A stretch of DNA of 36,934 bases from Parasporobacterium sp. (GTDB taxonomy: Bacteria; Bacillota; Clostridia; Lachnospirales; Lachnospiraceae): assembly GCA_017510065.1 (NCBI GenBank), contig JAFWOB010000237.1, positions 1 to 36,934 of the forward strand, read 5' to 3'. Numbering within the stretch: position 1 is the first letter of the stretch; every line of letters begins with the position of its first letter. The notes under the pieces were generated by a model. It was not told the DNA's origin and did not search any database. It worked only from the letters and a program-made list of their open reading frames with translations. This document shows positions 7,911 through 14,938 of the stretch, piece by piece. Both the position numbers and the translations under genes were made by a program.

Positions 7911-9296
7911 TCAGATATGTTTCAGGCCGGGAGAGGCAAATCCTTCCCGGCTTCTTTTTTTATAGTAAATAAGTAGCGCCACATCCGTTACGAGCCAGGA
8001 CAGCGGATAGCAGATGCACAGCACCATGAGAGTCGGGGAGATCCGGAACGCGGTAAGGATCCAGATGATCCGCAGCAGACACACGCCGAGAGCCGTGATG
8101 ATCGTTGGCTTTACGGCGTCGCCGATCCCTCGCAGGATCCCGGAAAATGTCTCCACAACGGTCCACAGGACATAAAAAGGCACGAACATCAGCATGATGA
8201 ACCAGGTGGTATCGATGACGCCCTGATCTGTGGTAAAGATATGAAGCAGCGGTTTCGCCAGCAAAAGCAGCAGCCCGCTGATCACGACTGTGCCGCCTAA
8301 GAAGAGCAGAAAACCGGTTTTGGCGCAGGAGCGGATCCGGTCCATTTTGCCGGCGCCGTAATTCTGCGCTACGAAATTCATGATGGCAGTTCCGAAGGCA
8401 GAGGAGACAGCCCAGTAAACTCCGTCCAGTTTTCCCGACATGGACCAGGAGGCCACCACCACGGTGCCGAGAGAATTGACGCCCACCTGCAGGATGATAT
8501 TGGAAACGCCGTACATGGCGGACTGGAGTCCGGAGGGAACGCCGATAGCGAGCATCCGCTTCAGAATGATCATGTTGATCTTCAGGGAAGAAAGATCCAG
8601 CCGGTAGTATTCTTTGGTCCGCAGGAGCTTGATCATCACCAGCAGGAAACTGATCCCCTGAGCGATGGTGGTTGCCCATGCAACGCCGGCCACGCCCCAG
8701 TGGAATACGACCACGAACAGGATGTCCAGGATGATATTGGACAGACAGCTGACCACCAGGTACAGGAAGGGCCGCCGGGAATCCCCGATCGCCCGCAGGA
8801 TTCCGGATCCCATGTTAAAGACCAGGAGGAAAATGCTTCCGGCAAAATAGATCCGCATATAGATTCCGGCCTGCGTAAGGGTTTCTTCCGGCGTCCTAAG
8901 AAGACGCAGCACCGGATCCGCGCAGAATAACATGGCAATCGTCAGGACCGCGCCGATCACCACGCACAGAAGGACAGAGGTCCGGACCGCAATGGTGATC
9001 TTTTCCTGTTCCCGGGAACCGAAATATTGTGCGATCACCACCGCCGCACCGGAGGAGAGCGCCACAAAAAAGCCGATGATGAGCTGTGTCAGCGTGGCAG
9101 GACTGCCGCCTACCGCTGCAAGAGCTTCCGTGCCCACAAAGCGGCTTACGATCACCGCGTCCACAGCATTATAAAGCTGCTGGAACAAGGTTCCGGCAGC
9201 GATCGGCAGAAAATACAGGATCAGTTTTTTCCAGATGCTGCCTTCCGTCAGATCGCTTCCGACAGATCTGGTCTTTCTTGTATGGTCTTTCATCAT
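7911..9296 (-). CDS. MATE-family multidrug/Na+ antiporter
   Basis: A 461-residue membrane protein with about 12 hydrophobic segments in two homologous halves, the MATE fold. Such proteins export cationic drugs or metabolites against Na+ or H+. Family features: LILYFLPIAAGTLFQQLYNA with VDAVIVSRFVGTEALAAVG in the first segments; IDTTWFIMLMFVPFYVLWTV and GILRGIGDAVKPTIITALG in the second half. The start used is the first of two adjacent ATGs (MMKDH), preceded only by a weak AAAAGG. It is convergent with the ABC importer and divergent from the beta-helix protein gene. The last 15 codons include the importer terminator hairpin. Substrate unknown. Confidence 0.93.
   Translation of the reverse strand: MMKDHTRKTRSVGSDLTEGSIWKKLILYFLPIAAGTLFQQLYNAVDAVIVSRFVGTEALAAVGGSPATLTQLIIGFFVALSSGAAVVIAQYFGSREQEKITIAVRTSVLLCVVIGAVLTIAMLFCADPVLRLLRTPEETLTQAGIYMRIYFAGSIFLLVFNMGSGILRAIGDSRRPFLYLVVSCLSNIILDILFVVVFHWGVAGVAWATTIAQGISFLLVMIKLLRTKEYYRLDLSSLKINMIILKRMLAIGVPSGLQSAMYGVSNIILQVGVNSLGTVVVASWSMSGKLDGVYWAVSSAFGTAIMNFVAQNYGAGKMDRIRSCAKTGFLLFLGGTVVISGLLLLLAKPLLHIFTTDQGVIDTTWFIMLMFVPFYVLWTVVETFSGILRGIGDAVKPTIITALGVCLLRIIWILTAFRISPTLMVLCICYPLSWLVTDVALLIYYKKRSREGFASPGLKHI
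7926..7962 (+). terminator. Terminator of the ABC importer operon, inside the MATE gene end
   Basis: GCCGGGA (7926-7932) pairs with TCCCGGC (7945-7951) and is followed on the plus strand by TTCTTTTTTTA. It lies within the last codons of the convergent MATE gene, so the two genes share these bases. Confidence 0.7.
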
Positions 9297-9378
9297 GCGG
9301 CCTTTTTGCCTGAGCAGCCCTTTTGTCTGAGCAGCCTCAGATTGGTGTCATTGCAGGTCATTTCCGTTCAGCATACAG

Positions 9379-9406
9379 ACTTTATCACAAACAGATAAAG
9401 AGTCAA
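9379..9406 (-). promoter_or_regulatory. Candidate promoter for the MATE gene
   Basis: On the minus strand TTGACT (9406-9401), a 16-base spacer and TAAAGT (9384-9379) lie about 80 bases ahead of the start codon. The 210-base divergent gap also holds a short direct repeat containing CTGAGCAG (around 9301-9336); nothing else is evident there. Confidence 0.45.
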
Positions 9407-9506
9407 TGATTATTTTAGCTGTATTTCGCTTGTGTATTTTCCGGAGTTGCATTATTGTGTTATGCAGAAATTATGGATCAAATCTTTTCCCAAGGAGAGA
9501 CTTCAG

Positions 9507-11375
9507 ATGAGAAAACTGACTGTGTTTATTGTTGCTGTGTGTTTCTTGTGTTCCCTTGTGATCGGCGGACAATCCTTCGTATCGGCAGAGGAGTTACAGC
9601 CTGGTGATCCGGGGACGGCCTCACAGAGGCTGACCATTGAGGAAGCAGGAATCTATACACTGACCGGAAGCATGAAAGGGACCGTTTACGTGGATCCCGG
9701 TGCCGGTGATGTCACACTGATCCTGGACAATGCGGATATCCAGTCGGCAAATGAACCGGCTATCATGGCGGTCAGCGGAGATCATCTGACGATCGAACTC
9801 AAGGATCATACCTGCAATACCATTTCAGACTCCCCTGACAATACGCTGGGAGCGGTGATCTATACGAAGGTTGATACCATGCTGGAGGGGTGCGGCTGCC
9901 TGCAGGTCGATGCCAGAAGCCGCTGCGGCATTGTTTCGGACAATGCTTCCCTGACCTTTCAGTGCAGGACGATCCTGATCGTATCAGAATCCAGCGGTAT
10001 CAAAGCGGATGGGGAAAATGCGGGCGCCGTCTGCTTCAGCGGAGGCAATACCTATATCAATGCGCGGCAGGATGAGATGATCGACGCAGCCGATATCCGG
10101 ATGGTGGGAGGAAAGGCTGCATCTACCGATGAGACCCGGATCTGCAATCTCTGCGGATGCTGCGATGAGAAGAACTGCTATGCCGTGACCGTCCCGGTGG
10201 TGATGGATCTCTGCGGCAGCCCTTGTTCCTGCTGCACGCCGACAACAGATCAGCCGGGCGAGATTGCAGCTGGGATCACGACCAACAGCGCGGCAGCTCT
10301 GGAAGCTGACCTGCCTGGTGCAGTTGATATTGTGCTGAACGACGAATCCGGGAATATTCAGATCTCCAAGGCAGGTACTTATGATATTACCGGGAAGAGC
10401 AGCAATGGAAGCATCACCGTTGCGCAGGGGACGAAAGGCGTGGTCCTGATCCTCCGGGACCTGGACCTGACCAATACAGAAGGAGCGGCCCTTAGGATCT
10501 GCAGTGATGCAGAAGTCCGGATCGAGGTAGAGGGCGAAGTGGTCCTGAAAGACGCATGCACCGATACGGGTGATGCTGCCGGAACCAGCGCGGCACTTCT
10601 GGCGGAGGCAGGCACAACGGTCTGTATCACCGGCGATGGTGTATTGGAAGTGATAAGCGATACTTCCGATGGCATACAGATGGGGGAGGATTCCAGCCTG
10701 GTCATTGACGGGGAACTCAAGATCAATATCACGGCTGCAGAGAATGGCATCGGTTCGGAACATGATGTAGCGATCCTTGGCGGTGACCTTACGATCAGCG
10801 CCGGAAACATCGGGGTCCATGCAGATCATATCCTGACAGTGGGGGACGATGAAGAAAAAGACCTGACGGTCAGGATCACGGAAAGCAGAGAAGGACTTGA
10901 TGCGAATGTCGTTAATATTGCAGACGGCTATATCGAGATCACTGCGGAAGAAGATGGCATCGACACAGAAAACCCGGATATAGCGGATGAGGCGGGTACA
11001 GAAACTCCGGATGCTTCTGTGAATATCACCGGCGGGGAGCTTGTGATAGAAGCAGGCGGAAGCGCTGTCGATTCCGACGGGAATATCAACCTGATCGGCG
11101 GCTCAATGTCAATCGACAGCGAAGGCGCGTGCGTCGATTATATAGATGATCTGTATATTTCCGATGACTTTGAACTGGACTGCAAATGCGATAATTCGGA
11201 AGCAGAGGTCTGGGTGGAGCAGACCGTTTGCATAGACACGCCGGCTCCTGACGTCGCAGAGGATGTTGCGGAGAACGGCCAGGCAGAAGGCGTTTCCGAC
11301 TCCGCTTCCGACGATGCTGTTGATGATGGTCTTGAGGATGGCGCGTTCGAAAGTCCGGACATTGAAAATGACTGA
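9507..11375 (+). CDS. Secreted beta-helix protein with two Cthe_2159-like carbohydrate-binding regions
   Basis: A 622-residue exported protein. ATG 9507 follows AAGGAGA and starts a clear signal peptide (MRKLTVFIVAVCFLCSLVIG, cleavage probably after VSA near residue 27). Residues about 37-150 and 295-560 are beta-helix-type repeats. Each half opens with the pattern seen in Cthe_2159-like domains: EEAGIYTLTGSMKGTVYV and LILDNADIQS in the first half, SKAGTYDITGKSSNGSITV and LILRDLDLTNTEGAAL in the second. That family binds acidic plant polysaccharides in the one case studied. Between the halves (about residues 211-246) is an insert with nine cysteines, including CNLCGCC and CGSPCSCC. The C-terminal tail is strongly acidic, with no membrane anchor or sortase motif. 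A strong hairpin terminator follows directly. Function beyond extracellular ligand binding is not supported. Confidence 0.8.
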   Translation: MRKLTVFIVAVCFLCSLVIGGQSFVSAEELQPGDPGTASQRLTIEEAGIYTLTGSMKGTVYVDPGAGDVTLILDNADIQSANEPAIMAVSGDHLTIELKDHTCNTISDSPDNTLGAVIYTKVDTMLEGCGCLQVDARSRCGIVSDNASLTFQCRTILIVSESSGIKADGENAGAVCFSGGNTYINARQDEMIDAADIRMVGGKAASTDETRICNLCGCCDEKNCYAVTVPVVMDLCGSPCSCCTPTTDQPGEIAAGITTNSAAALEADLPGAVDIVLNDESGNIQISKAGTYDITGKSSNGSITVAQGTKGVVLILRDLDLTNTEGAALRICSDAEVRIEVEGEVVLKDACTDTGDAAGTSAALLAEAGTTVCITGDGVLEVISDTSDGIQMGEDSSLVIDGELKINITAAENGIGSEHDVAILGGDLTISAGNIGVHADHILTVGDDEEKDLTVRITESREGLDANVVNIADGYIEITAEEDGIDTENPDIADEAGTETPDASVNITGGELVIEAGGSAVDSDGNINLIGGSMSIDSEGACVDYIDDLYISDDFELDCKCDNSEAEVWVEQTVCIDTPAPDVAEDVAENGQAEGVSDSASDDAVDDGLEDGAFESPDIEND

Positions 11376-11382
11376 CAAAAGC

Positions 11383-11416
11383 AAAAAACGGAATCCCGCT
11401 CGGGATTCCATTTTTT
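11383..11416. terminator. Bidirectional-looking terminator
   Basis: GGAATCCC (11390-11397) and GGGATTCC (11402-11409) form a perfect stem with a four-base loop, flanked by AAAAAA on the left and ATTTTTTAT on the right. It ends transcription of the beta-helix gene. Confidence 0.85.
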
Positions 11417-11429
11417 ATATTGAGTAAGG

Positions 11430-11670
11430 CAACTGCACAAAAACTCCGATTGTGTACGTCAACTGCACAAAAACGCTGATTGTGTACGGCGAACATCAGG
11501 GAAAATACAGCAGAAAAGGCAAAACTACCAATGGGATGAGCCTGAAACTGTTCAAGAGTACCAATATTTTTGGTGGAGCGAAACCATTTTCTGCCTTTTT
11601 AAGGAACAGACCCGTACACAATCGCCAATATTGTGCAGTCGCCGTACACAAACGCGATTTTTGTGCAGCA
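11430..11670. repeat. Intergenic repeat array 2 (30-base units, two direct and two inverted)
   Basis: Two tandem 30-base units (11430-11459 and 11460-11489) start CAACTGCACAAAAAC and end GATTGTGTACG. Two inverted 30-base units (11611-11640 and 11641-11670) start CCGTACACAA and end TTGTGCAG. The spacing within each pair is exactly 30 bases. The 121-base interior holds inner arms GCAGAAAA (11510-11517) and TTTTCTGC (11587-11594), so the whole block can fold as one large stem. The gap between the beta-helix gene and tRNA-Lys (11376-11789) otherwise holds only the two terminators. A possible 134-codon frame across this block is not credible as a gene. Confidence 0.85.
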
Positions 11671-11749
11671 CCTAATTACATCTGCAGCAGCAGGAATCAT
11701 AATTCCCGGAATCCCCTGACAGAAACCAAGCTGAAAAAGTCTGAAACAC

Positions 11750-11773
11750 AAAAACCCCGGCCAATCGGCCGGG
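11750..11773 (-). terminator. Terminator of tRNA-Lys
   Basis: On the minus strand CCCGGCC (11773-11767), a four-base loop and GGCCGGG (11762-11756) are followed by a run of T, 16 bases after the tRNA end. Confidence 0.8.
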
Positions 11774-11789
11774 ATTTGGGTATAAAAAA

Positions 11790-11862
11790 TGCACCCTCAG
11801 GGGCTCGAACCCTGGACACCCTGATTAAGAGTCAGGTGCTCTACCAACTGAGCTAAGGGTGC
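11790..11862 (-). tRNA. tRNA-Lys, anticodon CTT
   Basis: The minus strand gives a 73-base cloverleaf. The acceptor GCACCCT pairs with AGGGTGC plus discriminator A. The D arm contains AGCTCAGTTGGTAGAGC, the anticodon stem CCTGA/TCAGG encloses loop CTCTTAA (anticodon CTT, reading AAG), and the T arm contains GGTTCGAGCC. The CCA end is not encoded. It is a single-gene unit with its own promoter and terminator. Confidence 0.96.
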
Positions 11863-11875
11863 AGACGCAATGCAG

Positions 11876-11904
11876 ATTATAGGGTATCAGTCAGAAAAAA
11901 TCAA
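11876..11904 (-). promoter_or_regulatory. Promoter of tRNA-Lys
   Basis: On the minus strand TTGATT (11904-11899), a 17-base spacer and a consensus TATAAT (11881-11876) end 13 bases before the tRNA. An A/T-rich run just upstream (11905-11930) could act as an UP element. Confidence 0.8.
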
Positions 11905-11946
11905 TCCCTTTTTTAAAAATTTTTTGAATATGCGCTCAAGGCGTGC

Positions 11947-13074
11947 TCAGGCGGGATCGGCAGGCTGTTTGTGGGCGGAGACGATCATGCTCATGATGCC
12001 GAAAACATAGGCGACCGCCAGAGCGATCGACACATAACCATTCCGGTAGGAGAGCATCGTCAGCACTGCAAATGCAATGCTTGCCCCGATCATCATCAGG
12101 ATCAGGTTTTTCTTTGGCTTGTCGCAGTCTTTGGCGTAGCAGCTGATGATGAACAGGAATACAAAATACAGCAGGAAGGAACCGGTGAGCAGGATGTTTT
12201 TGGCCAGCGCATCAACCGCCGGATCCGGCATGAATTCCATGCAGGCGGTGATGTTGCTCAGCGCCAGGAGCAGTACGATGTGAAGGAGCATATACACAGA
12301 GCCTGTTGTGTGCATTTTGCGGTCAATGACATGATCATAGAGGAACCCGTAGCTGAGGAACAGCCCCACCACGATCAGGAAGGCGAACAGAGAATAATAG
12401 ACGGTCTGCAGATTGAAGGCAGCGCCGAAATAGACCGCGATGCTGACGATCATTTCCCCGAAGGTCAGGACGATGTAGAGCATGACCCGTTCGGTCAGAT
12501 GTTCAAAATTCACAGGGATTAAAGCGTCGATGCGCCTGGTAAAGAAGGAACCGAAGAATCCCACGATCAGAGAAACCCAGGACAGCGGGACGTCGGTCAG
12601 GTAATAAACCGGAATCGACACGAAGATCATGGCGGCCTGGATCAACAGCAGGATCATTCGGGCTCTGATATGGGAGATTTCCCAGGGAGCGCTTTTCTGA
12701 CTCTTTCGGAATTTTCGGTAATACTGGAAGGTGAGGTTGAGCAGGATCAAACCCCAGGCGATACAGTAGCGCATATAATACCCGTCCCAGTCGGGACGGG
12801 TACCGGCTGCCATATAGTACAGAAGATACATGTTGATGAACAGGCCGATATAATCTGTCATGCGGCTTTCACCAAACCGGTTGATGAACAGAGTACTCAT
12901 GTACCACACCTGCAGGACAGCGGCGGTACCGATCAGGTAAGTGAGATAGGTTCCTGCGGTAAAGAAGCCGCCGTCCAGCTCGTGAAGCAGTTCGTTGTTC
13001 TGTCCGATCAGATAGACAAAGATCAGATCATAGATCAGCTCGATATATTCAACTTTTTTCTCTTCTGCAAACAT
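11947..13074 (-). CDS. LtrA-family (low temperature requirement A) membrane protein
   Basis: A 375-residue integral membrane protein with roughly ten hydrophobic segments. The N-terminus KKVEYIELIYDLIFVYLI corresponds to the RVEWLELFFDLVFV signature of the LtrA family. ERVMLYIVLTFGEMIVSIAV matches the conserved E-R---ILTLGE-I segment in the middle. LtrA was named from a cold-sensitive Listeria mutant; its molecular activity is unknown. The start lies 17 bases after the stop of the cystatin-like gene with no good ribosome site, so it is probably co-transcribed and perhaps coupled with it. No hairpin terminator is evident before the tRNA promoter downstream. Confidence 0.85.
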   Translation of the reverse strand: MFAEEKKVEYIELIYDLIFVYLIGQNNELLHELDGGFFTAGTYLTYLIGTAAVLQVWYMSTLFINRFGESRMTDYIGLFINMYLLYYMAAGTRPDWDGYYMRYCIAWGLILLNLTFQYYRKFRKSQKSAPWEISHIRARMILLLIQAAMIFVSIPVYYLTDVPLSWVSLIVGFFGSFFTRRIDALIPVNFEHLTERVMLYIVLTFGEMIVSIAVYFGAAFNLQTVYYSLFAFLIVVGLFLSYGFLYDHVIDRKMHTTGSVYMLLHIVLLLALSNITACMEFMPDPAVDALAKNILLTGSFLLYFVFLFIISCYAKDCDKPKKNLILMMIGASIAFAVLTMLSYRNGYVSIALAVAYVFGIMSMIVSAHKQPADPA

Positions 13075-13091
13075 TGTACAGATGCAGGACT

Positions 13092-14144
13092 TTAATTGTT
13101 GATGTATCCTGTCAGGTCAAACAGCTGCGCGTTGGTGATGGAAGCCTCACCCTGGAGATCTTCATAGATATCGATCACATAGAGAGAGGTAACAGGGGTC
13201 TTGGTAACGGTGGTGCCGAAGCAAAGGATCTTGTAGTTGTGACCGGCTACGATCTGGGTTCCTAACAGGGCGATGGGCGAGAAGCCGACGCCAACGTAGT
13301 TCTGGGATGCCTTTTCGTAAGCGCTCTGTGCGGCATCGGGAAGAGTGTTCGGCTCGGTCGGATCTTCGATCTGCCATGCGCCGACGGCTTCGGTATCATC
13401 TACATTCTCTAATGTCTTGATGTCGTCCAGCTCGATCTCTTCGATGCTCAGCAGGGAAGCTTCACCCTTCAGATTCTGATAAACCGCGACGATATACCAT
13501 TTTGAAGGAGCGTTGGGAACAACAGCAGTCCCGTTGCACAGGAATGCGTAATTGGTGCCGGATACCAGCTGTGTCGCCAGTACTGCGCATGGAGTATAGT
13601 CAACGCCGACCAGTCCTTCGATGGCTGCATTAAATGTGTCCATTGCTTCGTTGCTGATAATGCCGGAAAACTCGGAATTGACGGACCAGCCGCCGGCGAT
13701 CTTGACGGACGGAGCAGGGGCTGCGATGCTGTCGCTGCCGGCAGCACTGCCGTCTTCTGTATTGCCCGACAGTTCAGAAAGAATGCTGTTGAGCCCGTTC
13801 AGTGCGTCAGAGAGAGAACCCTGCAGATCTGAGGCGGCATCGGAAGCGGCATCTCCGGCATCAGACAGAGCGTCTTCAGCGTTTTCGATCACTTCAGGCA
13901 TATTTTCTTCTAAATTCTCAGCTGCTTCTGCCAGGATATCCGATACATTGCCTGCCAGTTCAGACAGGGAATTCAGGATATCGCCGGAGGATTCGCCCAG
14001 GCCGCCCAGTACATCCTGCAGCACATTGCCAAGGGAACTTAAGGGATTTGATTCACCTTCTTCGGTTGCAGTACCGGCAAATGCGGTAGCTGACATTGTA
14101 AAGATCAGCGCTGTGCTGATCAGAACAGCGATCATTTTCTTCAT
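13092..14144 (-). CDS. Secreted protein with two cystatin-like repeats
   Basis: A 350-residue protein with a signal peptide (MKKMIAVLISTALIFTMSAT, cleavage near residue 23 after AFA). Residues about 30-145 are a Ser/Ala/Asp/Leu-rich region with heptad-like leucines, probably helical stalk or coiled coil. Two related domains follow: residues about 150-240 (GGW at 151, QLVSGTNY at 192-199) and about 254-345 (GAW at 255, QIVAGHNY at 297-304). Each has an N-terminal glycine, a helix, then QxVxG in the expected hairpin, then beta strands (WYIVAVYQNLKGEAS; LYVIDIYEDLQGEAS). That order matches the cystatin fold and its inhibitory wedge, so a role in protease inhibition or protease protection is possible; this is inference. 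AGGAGG lies just upstream of ATG 14144. No wall anchor is present. Confidence 0.75.
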   Translation of the reverse strand: MKKMIAVLISTALIFTMSATAFAGTATEEGESNPLSSLGNVLQDVLGGLGESSGDILNSLSELAGNVSDILAEAAENLEENMPEVIENAEDALSDAGDAASDAASDLQGSLSDALNGLNSILSELSGNTEDGSAAGSDSIAAPAPSVKIAGGWSVNSEFSGIISNEAMDTFNAAIEGLVGVDYTPCAVLATQLVSGTNYAFLCNGTAVVPNAPSKWYIVAVYQNLKGEASLLSIEEIELDDIKTLENVDDTEAVGAWQIEDPTEPNTLPDAAQSAYEKASQNYVGVGFSPIALLGTQIVAGHNYKILCFGTTVTKTPVTSLYVIDIYEDLQGEASITNAQLFDLTGYINN

Positions 14145-14175
14145 GATAAAATACCTCCTGTATTTTTATGAGGTC

Positions 14176-14204
14176 ATTTTATCTCATGTCGGGGGAAATA
14201 ACAA
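14176..14204 (-). promoter_or_regulatory. Promoter of the cystatin-like gene
   Basis: On the minus strand TTGTTA (14204-14199), a 17-base spacer and TAAAAT (14181-14176) end about 31 bases before the start codon, with AGGAGG in the short leader. Confidence 0.7.
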
Positions 14205-14226
14205 CGAATTCACGAAATCTACAAAT

Positions 14227-14763
14227 TTAGCGGAAGAATGCCCCGCTGAGCAAGGAAGTGATGGTCTGCTCCAGTTCCGTCCGGGAAGCATCCGCAGTCT
14301 CTGCATAGATCCGGGCGATGCCGGCCAGACCGCCGGAGATGAATTCCGCGCCGAATTCCCGGCGGGTAAGAGGAAGGTCCGGCAGAAACATGGGGCAGGA
14401 CATAAAGGACTGGAACAGGCATTCATGCATCAGATAGATCAGATCGTTCCGGACCAGGAGTGAGAGGAATTCCTTCCGGTCCGCAATGTAGCTGCTGTAT
14501 TCCCGGCTCAGTTCCTGCAGGGAAAGGGTTGCTTCCTCGCAGGAGCAGCCCGGCGTGAAACCGTGGTTCTTATCCAGCAGATACAGGACGATATTTTCCC
14601 TGGAGGAAAATAAGGTATAGAAGGTCTGGCGGGAAATGCCGGCCTTCTTGCAGATGGCGCTGACGCTGATGGAAGAATAGGGGACTTCTTTCAGCAGAAG
14701 CACGAAGGCTTCAGCGATCTGCTGCTGGGATGTCAATGCGGTTTTATTGGTTCCGGTATACAA
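14227..14763 (-). CDS. TetR-family transcriptional regulator
   Basis: A 178-residue regulator read from TTG 14763, chosen because AAAGGAG lies six bases upstream. An ATG at 14811 would place the first codons inside the palindrome and promoter described below. The N-terminal helix-turn-helix is clear (IAEAFVLLLKEVPYSSISVS, then AICKKAGISRQTFYTLFSSR), the TetR pattern in which the residues after AGIS read the DNA. The rest is an all-helical ligand/dimer domain with a CSCEE segment and no recognisable effector signature. It is divergent from lon, and a perfect inverted repeat sits between them, so autorepression and control of lon are likely but unproven. Confidence 0.88.
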   Translation of the reverse strand: MYTGTNKTALTSQQQIAEAFVLLLKEVPYSSISVSAICKKAGISRQTFYTLFSSRENIVLYLLDKNHGFTPGCSCEEATLSLQELSREYSSYIADRKEFLSLLVRNDLIYLMHECLFQSFMSCPMFLPDLPLTRREFGAEFISGGLAGIARIYAETADASRTELEQTITSLLSGAFFR

Positions 14764-14797
14764 GATCTGCTCCTTTGGCAATGGCTTTTTACAATGG

Positions 14798-14826
14798 TTG
14801 ACAAGTGTCAAACATAATGGTATTAT
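14798..14826 (+). promoter_or_regulatory. lon promoter overlapped by a TetR-type palindrome
   Basis: TTGACA (14798-14803), a 17-base spacer and TATTAT (14821-14826) form a near-ideal promoter for lon. The -35 box is the left arm of the perfect palindrome TTGACA-AG-TGTCAA (14798-14811), a typical TetR-family operator shape. A bound repressor would cover the -35. Confidence 0.78.
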
Positions 14827-14897
14827 GATACAGACTCAAGAGAAATGTCAAGAGTTTTCAGATTTCACCCGGAAGGGTAATTTTTTTCAATATATAG

Positions 14898-14924
14898 TTA
14901 TCACTCGTTACCAAAGAGTGCTAA
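14898..14924 (+). promoter_or_regulatory. CIRCE element (HrcA operator) in the lon leader
   Basis: TTATCACTC (14898-14906), nine bases, and GAGTGCTAA (14916-14924) differ from the CIRCE consensus TTAGCACTC-N9-GAGTGCTAA at one base. The element lies downstream of the promoter and ends 14 bases before the lon start, immediately ahead of the ribosome site. HrcA is the known ligand of CIRCE in Firmicutes. Confidence 0.85.
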
Positions 14925-14938
14925 CAGAAGGAGGGCAA

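Noticed and set aside
11452-11856. A 134-codon plus-strand frame spanning array 2 and the tRNA
   Set aside because: It runs through inverted repeats, a terminator and the antisense of tRNA-Lys; no ribosome site or family similarity.
13621-14463. A 280-codon plus-strand frame opposite the cystatin-like gene
   Set aside because: Serine/alanine-rich shadow of the Asp/Ser/Ala-rich stalk; the minus-strand gene has a signal peptide, AGGAGG and a promoter.
14747-14938. Upstream start for lon
   Set aside because: It would put the promoter, palindrome and CIRCE inside the coding region; ATG 14939 has AAGGAGGG and matches the Lon N-terminus.
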